This document shows, one piece after another, positions 1-10,005 of a stretch of 64,000 bases of DNA. The notes beneath the pieces are model-generated. The model searched no databases, was not told where the DNA came from, and worked only from the letters and a program-made list of their open reading frames with translations. Made by a program: the position numbers and the translations under genes. Numbering within the stretch: the stretch's first letter is position 1; each line of letters opens with the position of its first letter. The DNA lies in NCBI RefSeq assembly GCF_900696045.1, contig NZ_LR216287.1, forward strand, positions 496,001 to 560,000, in the 5' to 3' direction. Source of the stretch: Candidatus Nitrosocosmicus franklandus. GTDB taxonomy: Archaea; Thermoproteota; Nitrososphaeria; Nitrososphaerales; Nitrososphaeraceae.

Positions 1-994
1 TTACGTCTAAGTGAATCATATCTGCACCGTACTTTTCTGCCATTTCAATTTTTTGTATTAGGCTTTTTTCTCCAATTCCACTAGGTCCAGCTATTATTGA
101 GGGAGAAATCATGTAATCTCCTTCAAGTTCTTCAATGAGTAACGGCAAGTGTTTTTTTGATGGAGCTTTACCGTGCCACTGAGGATTGTTTGCCATGTGT
201 TTTATGCCGTTACCCTTTACAGTATTTGCTATAATTATTTTGGGTTTGTCTTCTGGTCTATTCAAGAGTTCAGGTATCAGCTGTTCTATCTTGTGACCAT
301 TAATCTCAACGACATCCCAATTAAAGGAACGCCATTTTTCTTTTATCGGATCAATAGGCATAATGTCCTCTGTAAAACCATCTTGTTGTATCTTGTTTCT
401 ATCCAGTATGGCCACCAAGTTATCTAGTCTGAATTTTGCAGCAGCCATTGAAGCCTCCCAGACCTGTCCCTCATTTGTTTCTCCGTCTCCTAAGAGACAG
501 TAAACGGTATTATTGTACTTATCCAACCGATTAGCCAAACATAAACCGATAGAAACAGATAAGCCAATACCCTCTGAACCGCCAGAGTATTCGATACCCG
601 GAACGCTATGGTGTTTTTGGTGCTCGCTATACCTTACTGGATGCCCTTGAAGTCGAGAATTTAGTTTTCTTAAGGTTAGCATCTCCTCCTTTGGAAAAGA
701 ACCTGCTAAACATAATGTTGCATAATAACCTGGTGCCGAATGAGCCTTTGAATTTACAAAGTAATCTCTATTACTTAACGAGGGGTTGGAAAGATCTACA
801 TTCATGATCTGAAAGTACAGTGACCCCATTATCTCGGCAGCAGAAAATGAGGCTCCCGGATGTCCAGACCCGGCTTCCGTTATCCCAGTTAGCGCTAGTA
901 TACGAAGTTCTCTTATCTTTTGCTTTAATTTCAAATATCTATTTATGTAATACACTTTCTTATCGTCCTCACTATAATGAACGGTTTTGTCCAC
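1..994 (-). CDS. Transketolase N-terminal half continuing in frame into a ribulose-phosphate 3-epimerase-like domain (partial)
   Basis: Residues 1-293 match the thiamine-diphosphate domain of transketolase in the split archaeal form: GSGHPGAS near 42-49, QGHP near 116, the ThDP/Mg motif GDGETNEG at 169-176 with its downstream Asn200, and WHGKAP near 273, where such subunits normally end. No stop follows. The frame continues through Met295 into MISPSIIAG and KYGADMIHLDV, which look like strand 1 and strand 2 of ribulose-phosphate 3-epimerase. The window edge cuts the protein after 331 codons. Both activities belong to the non-oxidative pentose phosphate pathway, so a fusion would be metabolically sensible. 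The GTG start is fixed by an in-frame TAA two codons upstream. A gene for the transketolase C-terminal half is not visible here. The transketolase call is firm; the fusion rests on 37 residues. Confidence 0.85.
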   Translation of the reverse strand, partial: MDKTVHYSEDDKKVYYINRYLKLKQKIRELRILALTGITEAGSGHPGASFSAAEIMGSLYFQIMNVDLSNPSLSNRDYFVNSKAHSAPGYYATLCLAGSFPKEEMLTLRKLNSRLQGHPVRYSEHQKHHSVPGIEYSGGSEGIGLSVSIGLCLANRLDKYNNTVYCLLGDGETNEGQVWEASMAAAKFRLDNLVAILDRNKIQQDGFTEDIMPIDPIKEKWRSFNWDVVEINGHKIEQLIPELLNRPEDKPKIIIANTVKGNGIKHMANNPQWHGKAPSKKHLPLLIEELEGDYMISPSIIAGPSGIGEKSLIQKIEMAEKYGADMIHLDV

Positions 995-2276
995 TCCATC
1001 TTACCCATATCCCAATACACTGATCCATCAAATAACAAATAGATAAAAAGGTAACTTTCATCCCCGCAATATGATATTACTGATAGTCTATATAGAAATT
1101 GAGATTCAACTAAATTGCTGTGGAAGAATATGATTTCTACTCTACCCAGTCAGAATCTCATCAATACTTTAATTAAAATACGTTATTACTTTATGATGCA
1201 ATAATTATACCAGGTGATTTTTTGGGTAATTAATCGGTTACAATAACGAGAGCAAACTAACTAACTAACTAACTAACTAATAGTAAAATCATTCATACAC
1301 AATAAAGTTATTATTCTATTTTAGATTCTGTTATAGAATCTAACACTATTGAGTTAATTTTGAAAAATCATACACATTCGGATTGGTTGGTTAGTTAGAT
1401 GGTCGGTTAGATTGTTAGTCGACCTGCCAGCAGACACAGTAGAAGCACAGATAGAAAGAGGGGCAGGCACACTAACGTGTTGAGAACCAATCGATAAATC
1501 AATAGGTCAATATAATTACCAAGCGATTATATGACTTTTCGTTTTTTTGGAAATTGTATTACTAATTCCACAATAACAGATCTTGGACTCAAATGTAACT
1601 TATTGAGATAACGGACAAAAAATCCTCGATAGACAGGTCCATTCAAGCCAATCATTTGAATAGCAGCTACATTGAAAAGCATCGTTATTTGGTTGTTTCA
1701 TAATTTCCCAGTAAATTTTTCAAATTCTCTGAAGTCCGCTCAAACTGCTTGTTGTCGTACTAGTAGTTAGCATTGTCAAGGGAAAAAGTAAGACAAGCTT
1801 GCTGATAGATTGTTTTCTCATATTTTGCCTGTTAGATCATTTTGTAATTTAGAAATTATTGTGAAAATGCTTCTTTGCCTCTAAGACCTTGCAAGTATGT
1901 TAAATAGTTTGAAAAATAGTCAAATAATTAAAAATGTATGAGTCAGATAGAACAAATAGTCTAATCTACAATTCTACTATTCATGAGAATAATCGTATGA
2001 ACTTAATGAGAAAGTAGATAAGGCGACACTAAATATGTAAGTAAATCGGGTAAAGCAAAGTTAAACTTACCTCGATGATATTTAGATTCCTATCCCCTGT
2101 TCACCCTTTGTTTGAGCATTTCGATTTACAATGTATGGTTTATGTTATATCATCGAGTGTTGAGATTTTTTCATTTCAATTATCTATTGGGAAAAGACGA
2201 AAAGAGTTTCTTTTAGCGTTTCAAGATAACGACGAGTCCACTTTATTCGATTATAATATATATAAATATAATTATA
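995..2276. other. Gene-poor intergenic stretch with a CTAA microsatellite
   Basis: I see no convincing gene in these 1.3 kb. A 70-codon frame at 2075-2287 lacks recognisable features and overlaps the next start. About six tandem CTAA units lie at 1256-1280. A TTGGTTGGTTAGTTAG-type stretch at 1382-1410 is roughly complementary to them and could pair with them. Confidence 0.5.
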
Positions 2277-3611
2277 TTGTTATATAATAACACTTTGACT
2301 TTTTCGTTCTATCAACGAAGTTTATTTTGTTTGATAATAATTTTTTCATCGAGTTTTATTCTCTTTCACCATGTAGCTGCATATGCCCAGAGTCAAAATC
2401 AAAGTCTGGAGAAGGATTTAGGCCTTTTTGTAAATGGAAATACATCTTTACTGAATGACATATTTAACAAGGTAAAAGATTCCGTGGTACAAATTACCAC
2501 AGAATATGAAGATCCAAATTACCCTGCTGGGTTGTATGATTCATCTGGAAGGACCCCCATTCCGATGAAATTTGGATCAGGATTTGTTTATGATGATTCC
2601 GGAATAATAATTACAAATTACCATGTAATAAGCTCTGCAACAAACATTATTGTTACCTTTAACGATGGGAACAGCTATACGGCCAAAGTTGTGGGAGTGG
2701 ATCCCTATGGAGATATTTCGATACTCAAATTGGACAACCCTGAAGGAGAAAAGCTGGTTCCCGTTAGTTTGTCAAACTCATCCGAACTTAAAGTTGGTGA
2801 TCCAGTATTAGCAATAGGAAATCCATATGGCCTAGACAATACGCTGACCTTCGGCATAGTGAGTCAAATAGGAAGACTATTGCCCAATTCAGATTTAGGG
2901 TATTCCATTCCAAATGTCATTCAAACCGATGCTGCGATTAATCCAGGAAATTCGGGAGGCCCATTAATTGATTTGAATGGTGATGTTGTAGGCATGAACA
3001 CCGCAATATTTTCAAATACTGGTGCATATACTGGTGTTGGATTTGCTATACCTTCCAATGACATTGTTAGAATAATTCCATCCCTGATTGCAACTGGAAC
3101 ATATGAACATCCTTGGCTTGGAATTTCAGGGTCGAGACTCTCTCCCACGTTGGCTGAAGCCTTTGGACTCCCACACAATTACAAGGGTGTTTTGATTGAA
3201 GACGTAGTGCCAAACGGTCCTGCTGATAGGGCAGGATTGAAAGGAATGTTAATACAAGGAAATAGATACGGACAGCAACAAATCATAGATAAAGACATTA
3301 TTATTGCGATTGATGGAAATCCCGTGTCAAGAATAGATGATATCATCTCCTATTTAGACATAAATAAGAAAGTTGGCGATAAGATAACTTTAACGGTAAA
3401 TCGCAATGGCGAAATAATCAATTTGGTAGCAACTCTCGAAGCTCGTCCAGGCTTGCCTTTGCAAGAAATTCAATCTCAATCTGAACCTGATAGCAACGAT
3501 GTTCAACCAAATACACCATTTCCCAATTTCAAACTGCCCGAATTGCCTGAATTCAGACTGCCCGAATTGCCTGATTTTAATTTACCGGGCTTGACGATCC
3601 CATTGAAATGA
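2277..3611 (+). CDS. HtrA/Deg-type secreted serine protease with PDZ domain
   Basis: Trypsin-like serine endopeptidase of the HtrA family, probably acting outside the membrane in protein quality control. An N-terminal hydrophobic segment (about 15-35) followed by AYAQS looks like a signal peptide or anchor. The catalytic triad is visible as His116 in TNYHV, Asp146 in YGDISILKL and Ser226 in NPGNSGGP. A single PDZ domain covers about 275-395. The tail (about 415-444) is a short Pro/Leu/Phe/Glu repeat (LPELPEFRLPELPDFNLPG), an unusual end for this family that could be an extended adhesive or spacer segment. The track start is TTG at 2277; a second TTG a few codons in would also keep the signal peptide. 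The gene stands alone between two intergenic gaps. Length (444) is typical of single-PDZ HtrA proteins. Confidence 0.93.
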   Translation: MLYNNTLTFSFYQRSLFCLIIIFSSSFILFHHVAAYAQSQNQSLEKDLGLFVNGNTSLLNDIFNKVKDSVVQITTEYEDPNYPAGLYDSSGRTPIPMKFGSGFVYDDSGIIITNYHVISSATNIIVTFNDGNSYTAKVVGVDPYGDISILKLDNPEGEKLVPVSLSNSSELKVGDPVLAIGNPYGLDNTLTFGIVSQIGRLLPNSDLGYSIPNVIQTDAAINPGNSGGPLIDLNGDVVGMNTAIFSNTGAYTGVGFAIPSNDIVRIIPSLIATGTYEHPWLGISGSRLSPTLAEAFGLPHNYKGVLIEDVVPNGPADRAGLKGMLIQGNRYGQQQIIDKDIIIAIDGNPVSRIDDIISYLDINKKVGDKITLTVNRNGEIINLVATLEARPGLPLQEIQSQSEPDSNDVQPNTPFPNFKLPELPEFRLPELPDFNLPGLTIPLK

Positions 3612-3953
3612 GAAGAGGATAGATATACATTGGCACTAGCTAGGTACCTGGCAAACAGATAGAAGCGGTAAACCCCCTTCCAATACTGAGCAGAATGGCT
3701 GCTGCTGCTGATTGCTGAGCCTTTTTTCCTTTATATTTTGCACCCCCTGAGGTATTCATTTCTTAAAGATTTTTAATATCAAACTTAATTAAAGAGAAGA
3801 GACAGCATAGTCGATTCCTATCTACAAACAGCAGAGGATTGCAGACTTTTTATAAACCAATTTCAGCTGACTTACTTTTTATCGCATACAGGTTCGCCCA
3901 AAAATGGATAATAGAAACGTTAAATACAAAAAAATGTAATATCTCTCAAGTTA
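3612..3953. other. Intergenic region after the HtrA gene
   Basis: No gene is visible. A GCTGCTGCTGCTG stretch followed by a T-rich run (about 3700-3735) could terminate the protease transcript. A TATA-like TTAAATA lies near 3920, about 30 nt before the next ATG. Confidence 0.4.
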
Positions 3954-4748
3954 ATGGTAGAATCTGAACTGGTTTCCTCGGAGAAATCATCAACGTCTTC
4001 ACCTGATCCAATACCTTTGGTTATATTAGAGAATGTGACCGTAAAGAATAACTCAGATGTTATTTTAGATAATATTTCCTTTAAGATAAACAAAGGGGAC
4101 TTTTTAGGGATCATCGGACCAAATGGTGCAGGCAAAACCACCCTTTTCAAATGTATTCTTGGATTAAACAAGGAATTTGAAGGGTCTATAAGAATTTTTG
4201 ATAAAGATATCCGGCGAAGTGCCAAGGAAATTTACAAAAGAATTGGATATATTCCTCAATCAAACAGTTTCGATCCCAGATTTCCAGCTACTGTAAATGA
4301 GATCATTCATCTTGGAACCTTCAAAAATAATGGTCATCACAATAAAGAAAAGTTAGAAGAATTAATACAGTTGACAGGTATCGGCGAATATCTACATAAA
4401 AGGATCGGAGATCTATCTGGGGGACAACAACAACGTGTAATGATCGCCAAGGCTTTAATTCATGAACCTGAACTACTCATATTAGATGAACCTGATACTG
4501 CAATTGATGCAGGAGTTTTAAAACTATTTTACAAATTATTAGTCAAACTTAATAAAGAAAAGAATATCACTATAATTTGGTCATCTCATGACTTAGATGC
4601 AGTAAACATGGTATCCAGTAAGGTAGCTTGTCTGTACAAGAAACTCTTTTTTCACGGAAATTCTAAAGAATTTTTCAGTAACGAAAACAATCTCAAGACC
4701 TTTAATGAGTATTCAATGCACATTCACATAAAAACACATTCCCATTAA
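3954..4748 (+). CDS. ABC transporter ATP-binding protein, zinc/manganese (ZnuC/MntB-like) type
   Basis: Cytosolic ATPase subunit of an ABC importer. Walker A is GPNGAGKTT (55-63), the Q-loop Gln102 is in YIPQSN, the signature is LSGGQQQ (154-160), Walker B is LLILDEPD (174-181) and the switch His212 is in SSHDLD. The overall pattern is closest to the metal-type cluster that includes ZnuC and MntB. The C-terminus ends in a His-rich tail (HIHIKTHSH) that could bind the metal. The first 20 residues are an extra Ser/Glu-rich leader. No permease or substrate-binding protein gene is adjacent, so the partners must be elsewhere or lost. The ATG has a TATA-like box upstream and no clear Shine-Dalgarno, as for leaderless transcripts. 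The substrate assignment is only a family-level guess. Confidence 0.88.
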   Translation: MVESELVSSEKSSTSSPDPIPLVILENVTVKNNSDVILDNISFKINKGDFLGIIGPNGAGKTTLFKCILGLNKEFEGSIRIFDKDIRRSAKEIYKRIGYIPQSNSFDPRFPATVNEIIHLGTFKNNGHHNKEKLEELIQLTGIGEYLHKRIGDLSGGQQQRVMIAKALIHEPELLILDEPDTAIDAGVLKLFYKLLVKLNKEKNITIIWSSHDLDAVNMVSSKVACLYKKLFFHGNSKEFFSNENNLKTFNEYSMHIHIKTHSH

Positions 4749-5018
4749 TTCTTGTAAAAGGCGCGCACCCCACCTACCTGAAGAAGCTCAATATACAAAA
4801 TCCTCTAGACCCGTAGCAGCGGCAGCAGCGTCAACAAGAATTCTCTGGATTAGATGCTATGTTCATCTAGTCAAGCCATATACCATTTACAAAAAAGTTA
4901 AACAATTATTAAATGAATGTTGTTGAATCAACAAGGCTTTTCCACATCAAATTTGTGTTCAAGGGTATAAAAGACATAATAACTGATGATTCATAATATC
5001 TTAAGATAAGCAATAGAA

Positions 5019-5618
5019 TTGAAAGAAAATGAAGCCTATGAGAATAAGCCGGCTAAAACGCGGAGTATAACGTTTAGACTTGAAAGCTCAGTCATCGAGG
5101 AGTTACAATTTGAAGCTGACTACAGAGAAACCTCCTTAAATGTATTGATAAATCAAATCCTTCGTAGGTATTCAAACTGGGAAAGATATGAAAACAAGAT
5201 TGGAATGATACCAATTCCCAAAATAATTTTGTTCAGTGTAATGGACCAAGTAGTTAAATCAGGCTCTGAAAACGGTATCGAAGATATGGCAAAATTTAAA
5301 GAGTCTTTGGTAAAAGACCTTGCTCAAATTGCTTTTAATTTCTTAAAAGATTCAGTTCTTTTAATAAAGAAAAATTACAATCTACTTTCGGTATTAGAAG
5401 TTTTAGAACAGTACATGAAAGTTATCGGCATCAACTCCGACCATAGAGTAGACGATGATGGAAGGCATGTTTATGTGATACAACACAAATTAGGAGAGAT
5501 CTGGTCGCTTTTCATTAAAGAATTCTTGATACTCATTTTCGAAAATCTTGGTAAGGTCAAGGTCGAGATCTCAAGCACCCCTAATACAACCGTTGCAAAA
5601 GTATCTCTCAATTCTTGA
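5019..5618 (+). CDS. Ribbon-helix-helix-like DNA-binding protein with unknown C-terminal domain
   Basis: Residues 14-50 (SITFRLESSVIEELQFEAD onward to LINQILRRYSNW) have the strand-helix-helix pattern of ribbon-helix-helix DNA-binding domains: an alternating basic strand followed by two amphipathic helices. The remaining 150 residues are predicted alpha/beta with no family I recognise; the fold could be a sensor or dimerisation domain. A regulatory role is likely but no target can be named. The TTG start at 5019 lies about 25 nt after an AT-rich TATA-like stretch. The gene is monocistronic by position, with 270 nt before and 184 nt after it. Confidence 0.65.
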   Translation: MKENEAYENKPAKTRSITFRLESSVIEELQFEADYRETSLNVLINQILRRYSNWERYENKIGMIPIPKIILFSVMDQVVKSGSENGIEDMAKFKESLVKDLAQIAFNFLKDSVLLIKKNYNLLSVLEVLEQYMKVIGINSDHRVDDDGRHVYVIQHKLGEIWSLFIKEFLILIFENLGKVKVEISSTPNTTVAKVSLNS

Positions 5619-5732
5619 TTTTTTTAGATTTATTTTTCACTGTCTCCGTAAATGATTTTCAAGATTATGATGATGATGATGATCTTTATTATCATATTGT
5701 TGACAAACAGCGAATCTGATAATGAAGAGATA

Positions 5733-5755
5733 GTGAGTGAGTGAGTGAGTGAGTT
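5733..5755. repeat. GTGA tandem microsatellite
   Basis: About five and a half uninterrupted GTGA units lie between the ribbon-helix-helix gene and the next membrane protein gene. A short GAT run sits just upstream near 5668. It is a low-complexity tract with no evident function. Confidence 0.8.
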
Positions 5756-5802
5756 TTAATTTGACATTCTAATTTTTATATAATATCATTTAAGAAAAAT
5801 TA

Positions 5803-6237
5803 TTGGTTTGGAAAGCAGTATATTATTTAATAAAAAAGGACAATTATCTTAAAGCTTCGACCCTGTTAATCTGTATTTGTTCTATTTCTGCAGTAGCCCT
5901 TAATATTGAGGGAAGCAATTGCATTAGACAGGTCAATTCACTTACCATATTAGAAAATAATATTGTTCAAGAAATTCAAGATAACCAAAGAAACAATACC
6001 GGATTTTCCAATCAATTTCAGCAGCAGGTAGAAGAACGAAGACAACAACAATTAGAAGAAGAAAACAGGCAAGCTCAAGAGGCAGCTTTACAAGATTCTT
6101 ACGAGTTGCGAAAGTATTGTTTCCTGGTTACAAATATGTACGTTTACTCTCTTTTTGGAGTAATAATTGGATTTATTCTCCTTGCGATTTGGTATGGGAG
6201 ATATAAACAAATTTGGACTTGGCGAAAAAATAATTGA
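5803..6237 (+). CDS. Small two-transmembrane protein with Gln/Glu coiled coil
   Basis: I do not recognise the family. A hydrophobic segment lies at about 17-36 and a second at about 109-128, separated by a polar, probably extracytoplasmic, segment. Residues about 65-100 (QFQQQVEERRQQQLEEENR) form a Gln/Glu/Arg-rich heptad region, a likely coiled coil. Two Cys in the first helix and one near 107 are present. The TTG start at 5803 follows a TATA-like TTTATATAA by about 25 nt. It lies 111 nt upstream of the MoxR-like gene on the same strand, so it may belong with the MoxR-vWA pair, but the spacing is too wide to prove an operon. Confidence 0.6.
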   Translation: MVWKAVYYLIKKDNYLKASTLLICICSISAVALNIEGSNCIRQVNSLTILENNIVQEIQDNQRNNTGFSNQFQQQVEERRQQQLEEENRQAQEAALQDSYELRKYCFLVTNMYVYSLFGVIIGFILLAIWYGRYKQIWTWRKNN

Positions 6238-6348
6238 AAAAATAGATACAATAAATCAAATAAAGAGGTAATGAAGACTATTTAGGTTTCATGGCTATAG
6301 CTTGCATAGATTTTTAAAGAAAAGAAACCTACTTCATCCATACAAAAT

Positions 6349-8115
6349 TTGTCCCGCGCAGATACTATTCTAGAACTGGTCAAGGCATCGTACTCGACTC
6401 AACCATCATATAAGAATCCAAGTTTCTACGGAGTTCCAGAAAATTATGACCAAGTAAAGACATTAAGAGACTTGTTAGAAATAAACTACAAGTACAGCTC
6501 TACTAAAAAACAGCTTAGAGAAAATTTAATCATTAGAATAAAAAATAATGAGAATCCCTTTGTTGGAATAATTGGTTTTGATGATACCGTGATTCCTGCT
6601 ATAAAGCGCGGTTTGCTTGCAGGACATGACATTTTGTTCGTCGGTCATATTGGACAAGGAAAAACAAGGTTAGCAGAACTGATATCAGAAAAGTTACTAT
6701 CACCGATCCCTATTGTAGAAGGAACCCTGACAAATGATATTCCAACTGAATTGCCATACACCCATCTTGTGGATTTGATTAACGGAAAAGAAATTGAGAA
6801 AAAAACACCTGAATTTCATGTTTCAAAAGACTGCGAAGAGTTGATTAGGAATAATGGACTGGATACCAGGATAAAGTGGGTTGACGGTAAACAAAGGTAC
6901 AGATACGTTCTGGCAACACCAGATATATCTGTAAAAGATTTGGTAGGTCAAATAGATGTTGTAAAAATAATCAAGAAAGGTATCGAATTGTACGATATTG
7001 ACTCTTATTCACCTGGATATTTACTACAATCCAGGTACGGTATTTTATGTTTAGATGAGTTACCCGTTCTCGATCCAAGAAAGCAAGTTACACTCTTAAG
7101 CGTATTACAGGAAGGAAGATTTACTACTGGAGCTTATCCTGTATTTTTCAAACCCGATGTTAAAATTATCGCAACCGCAAATCCTATGGATTATACACAT
7201 TCTGGAAAGATCATAGAGCCACTCGCCGATAGACTAAAAAGTCATATAGAAACTCACTATCCGAACACCATCCAGGATGAAACATTGATACTAATACAGG
7301 AAATGGATATGCTAAACAGAGACTACAAGAGTACTTTTCTACCTGTTTTTATTTTGGAGACGATAACAAGGATTTTTCAAAAAATCAGAAATCATCCAGA
7401 AGTAAATAGCGATAGAGGGGTAAGTGTTAGGTCAACAATTCACTCTTTAGAAGCTCTCATAGGAGAAGTGGAATGTAAAAGAGCTATTCACAACAACATA
7501 TTGGTAATTCCAAGATTCTCTGACCTTCAATGCATATTTCAATCGTCTAAATTTGAACTAGACGAAATCGAAGATACATCGGAGAATAGGATCGAATTTC
7601 TCAATAACATAATTAGAGAAGTTATGCAAGAGACTTCGCTGCATTTTTTCAATGGCTTTTTCAAGTCTCCTGACCTTGTTGCAATCAGAAACGATTTTAA
7701 AGACAAGTCATTTACTATAACTCAGAACCAGTACCAAATTCAAAATTTCAAATTGCAGGAGAAAGAACCTGATTCAAATACCAAAGCACTGTCAAATGGC
7801 AGATTACTCTATACAACCCAATTAAAGCAATTTCCCCAGTTAACGAATGTAGTAAAAAGAGCAGTCGAAGAATTAAGAAACAAACAAAATGATCTTATTA
7901 AGTTAGCCAAAGGTTTTGGAATAGAAAGAAATTTAGAATACATTGAATTTAAGAGCGAGTTTAACGAGAGTAATTTGGGTAATGATAATGATGATAAAGA
8001 GGAGGAGCTTTGGGCGGCTATGATTGAATTATTACTAGAGTACTTGAGATTCACGTCACCGCCTATCCTGGATAAAAAAGATGATACATTTGAGGGCACC
8101 ATTGGCAATGTTTGA
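6349..8115 (+). CDS. MoxR/magnesium-chelatase-I-like AAA+ ATPase
   Basis: AAA+ ATPase of the MoxR/ChlI group, which work as ring chaperones together with vWA-domain proteins. Walker A is GHIGQGKT (99-106), Walker B is GILCLDE (231-237), sensor 1 is ATANPMD (276-281), and PLADRL (291-296) fits the arginine-finger region. The stretch between Walker A and Walker B (about 125 residues) is long, leaving room for the family's helix insert and an added domain around 150-190. The C-terminal 200 residues are helical and poorly conserved. The vWA gene follows 168 nt downstream on the same strand, the classic MoxR-vWA arrangement. Start TTG at 6349 follows a TTTTTAAAG box. The substrate of the pair is unknown. 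Confidence 0.85.
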   Translation: MSRADTILELVKASYSTQPSYKNPSFYGVPENYDQVKTLRDLLEINYKYSSTKKQLRENLIIRIKNNENPFVGIIGFDDTVIPAIKRGLLAGHDILFVGHIGQGKTRLAELISEKLLSPIPIVEGTLTNDIPTELPYTHLVDLINGKEIEKKTPEFHVSKDCEELIRNNGLDTRIKWVDGKQRYRYVLATPDISVKDLVGQIDVVKIIKKGIELYDIDSYSPGYLLQSRYGILCLDELPVLDPRKQVTLLSVLQEGRFTTGAYPVFFKPDVKIIATANPMDYTHSGKIIEPLADRLKSHIETHYPNTIQDETLILIQEMDMLNRDYKSTFLPVFILETITRIFQKIRNHPEVNSDRGVSVRSTIHSLEALIGEVECKRAIHNNILVIPRFSDLQCIFQSSKFELDEIEDTSENRIEFLNNIIREVMQETSLHFFNGFFKSPDLVAIRNDFKDKSFTITQNQYQIQNFKLQEKEPDSNTKALSNGRLLYTTQLKQFPQLTNVVKRAVEELRNKQNDLIKLAKGFGIERNLEYIEFKSEFNESNLGNDNDDKEEELWAAMIELLLEYLRFTSPPILDKKDDTFEGTIGNV

Positions 8116-8282
8116 TAATAGAATTGCTCAATAGAATTAAGAACCATAACGATGAAAAAAATAGAAATATTTTTGTATAAAACTAGCAGGACTAAGAGAT
8201 CAGACCAGCGAAAAATTATTAATTATTTCAACAATATCAGAACAAACTCTACCGTCCAGCCACAAATCAAGGATTACTGTAA

Positions 8283-9998
8283 ATGAGAAAAACTATCTAC
8301 TACCCTAGGTCTATTGAGAAGAGCGATTCCACTAAGCGAGAAAGAGGAAGAGATAAAAGTAAAAGCGATTCTGACTATGACACAGAAATAATAGAACCGC
8401 CAGAATCCCTAAACAACAATCAAAGACAACAAAGCCAACATTCTAGTAGAAATGATCTTTTAAAGAGATTCTTTCCCGATATATTAAAAGCAATAGGAAA
8501 CAAGGCTATAAAGGAAAGCCCACCTACTTTACAAGAGCTCGAAGGATACCTCCAACAGTACGTTTCAGATTTAGAAAAGGCAAGCAACAATAGCAACAAG
8601 GATTATAGGAAATGGCGCGAGGGAACTTTTGACCCTACTAATAAAAATCAAAGCCACAATCATGGTATTATTACCTCAGGTCCGGGTTCTAATAATCAAA
8701 ACCCTCTCTCACCTCCATCTCTTCAGACCTCCCCAAAGTATTCCTCGTCATCAACAACATCAACAAATACTGCTTTTACTAATCAACAAAGTAGGCGATT
8801 TTTTGGAATAGACTTTAGAGGTACAGAAATGGATGGAAATAACCTTCCCATTGTTAGAGAGCTCATAAAAAAAGGCTATCTAACAGAAGACTCAAACAGA
8901 TGGATAAACAAGAAAGGATTCATGAAAATGGGAGAACAAATTCTTGTGGAAATAATAAAATCATTAAAGGCAGACAAGTTGGGAATGCATGAAACAATGT
9001 TTACTGGATACGGAAGCATTATTCAAGAAAGCTCAAGGAAGTACGAAGTTGGGAACGAGATTTCAAATATAAGCATAAATTCAACGATAAGAAACTTTCT
9101 GGATAGAGTTTATTCCAGTGGCACAGGTAAGGGGAAAAATATTCTAAATGCTGACAATGATGATGATGATGATGATGATGACAGAAAGAAAATTGAATTC
9201 CCTCTCGATATTACCTACGAAGATATCGAAATATATGATACTTTGGAAGAGATTCAGGTGTCAACAGTATACTGCATAGACCTGAGTTCCACAATGAAGT
9301 ACGCTTCAATGTACAGTGATTTAAGTAGAATAGAAGCTTCGAAGCGAGCTTTATGGAGTTTATACATTTTGAACAAAAAATTTTTTCCCTTGGATATAAT
9401 CCACACAATTGGATTTGGCTCCGTTGCCGCCCGAATAGAAGCTATTGATATTCCCTTTTTAAAAACATTTGAGCCTAATGCTGATTTTTTACATTATACA
9501 AACTATCAAGCTGCTTACAGGCTAGCTAAAAGGATATTGAAAAAGGATGGAGTGAAAAACAAAAGAATAGTGATGATTACCGATGGACATCCAAGTGCTT
9601 GTTTTATTAACGAAAAGAGTGAGCAGGATAGAATAATGAGGCAGAGACCATACTCTCATTTCTACAAACCTGATCCAAAAAGAATAGGCATGCAAGACTC
9701 GGAAAGTAAAAGGACAAAATTCGACATACATGAAAGCCATACGGTGTACTTGTGCTATAGATACAGACAAATAGACCAGTACATAGGCGAGCAAACAATA
9801 ATGGATGCAAAGAGAATAAAAAAAGATGGGATAGATATAGACACGATAATGGTAAGCGAAGAAGACACGTTACTGGATTTCGTAAATGAATTGGCAAAAT
9901 CGGTTGATGGAAAATCAATCTACATTAATCCAAGAGACATAGACAAAGTCCTGATCACAGACTATTTGTTAAATAAAAAGAAAATGATAAAAAAGTAA
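8283..9998 (+). CDS. vWA-domain protein, partner of the MoxR-like ATPase
   Basis: The C-terminal 250 residues form a von Willebrand A domain: the metal-ion-dependent adhesion site is seen as Asp333-Leu-Ser335-Ser-Thr337 after a hydrophobic strand (STVYCIDLSST), and the later metal-ligand Asp434 lies in VMITDGHPS. The N-terminal half (1-170) is charged and low-complexity, with Asn/Ser/Gln-rich stretches, and includes a short conserved-looking segment at 57-97. A run of eight Asp (293-300) is encoded by a GAT microsatellite just before the vWA domain. In this group the MoxR ATPase remodels or loads targets presented by the vWA protein, often metal-dependent enzymes; no target is visible here. 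ATG at 8283. Confidence 0.85.
   Translation: MRKTIYYPRSIEKSDSTKRERGRDKSKSDSDYDTEIIEPPESLNNNQRQQSQHSSRNDLLKRFFPDILKAIGNKAIKESPPTLQELEGYLQQYVSDLEKASNNSNKDYRKWREGTFDPTNKNQSHNHGIITSGPGSNNQNPLSPPSLQTSPKYSSSSTTSTNTAFTNQQSRRFFGIDFRGTEMDGNNLPIVRELIKKGYLTEDSNRWINKKGFMKMGEQILVEIIKSLKADKLGMHETMFTGYGSIIQESSRKYEVGNEISNISINSTIRNFLDRVYSSGTGKGKNILNADNDDDDDDDDRKKIEFPLDITYEDIEIYDTLEEIQVSTVYCIDLSSTMKYASMYSDLSRIEASKRALWSLYILNKKFFPLDIIHTIGFGSVAARIEAIDIPFLKTFEPNADFLHYTNYQAAYRLAKRILKKDGVKNKRIVMITDGHPSACFINEKSEQDRIMRQRPYSHFYKPDPKRIGMQDSESKRTKFDIHESHTVYLCYRYRQIDQYIGEQTIMDAKRIKKDGIDIDTIMVSEEDTLLDFVNELAKSVDGKSIYINPRDIDKVLITDYLLNKKKMIKK
9159..9180 (+). repeat. GAT trinucleotide run coding for poly-Asp
   Basis: About seven perfect GAT units inside the vWA gene encode an acidic tract at a domain boundary. 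Such a run can change length by slippage without breaking the frame. Confidence 0.8.
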
Positions 9999-10005
9999 TA
10001 TAATA

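Noticed and set aside
2075-2287. A 70-codon plus-strand frame before the HtrA gene
   Set aside because: No motif, no clear promoter, AT-rich composition and overlap with the protease start.
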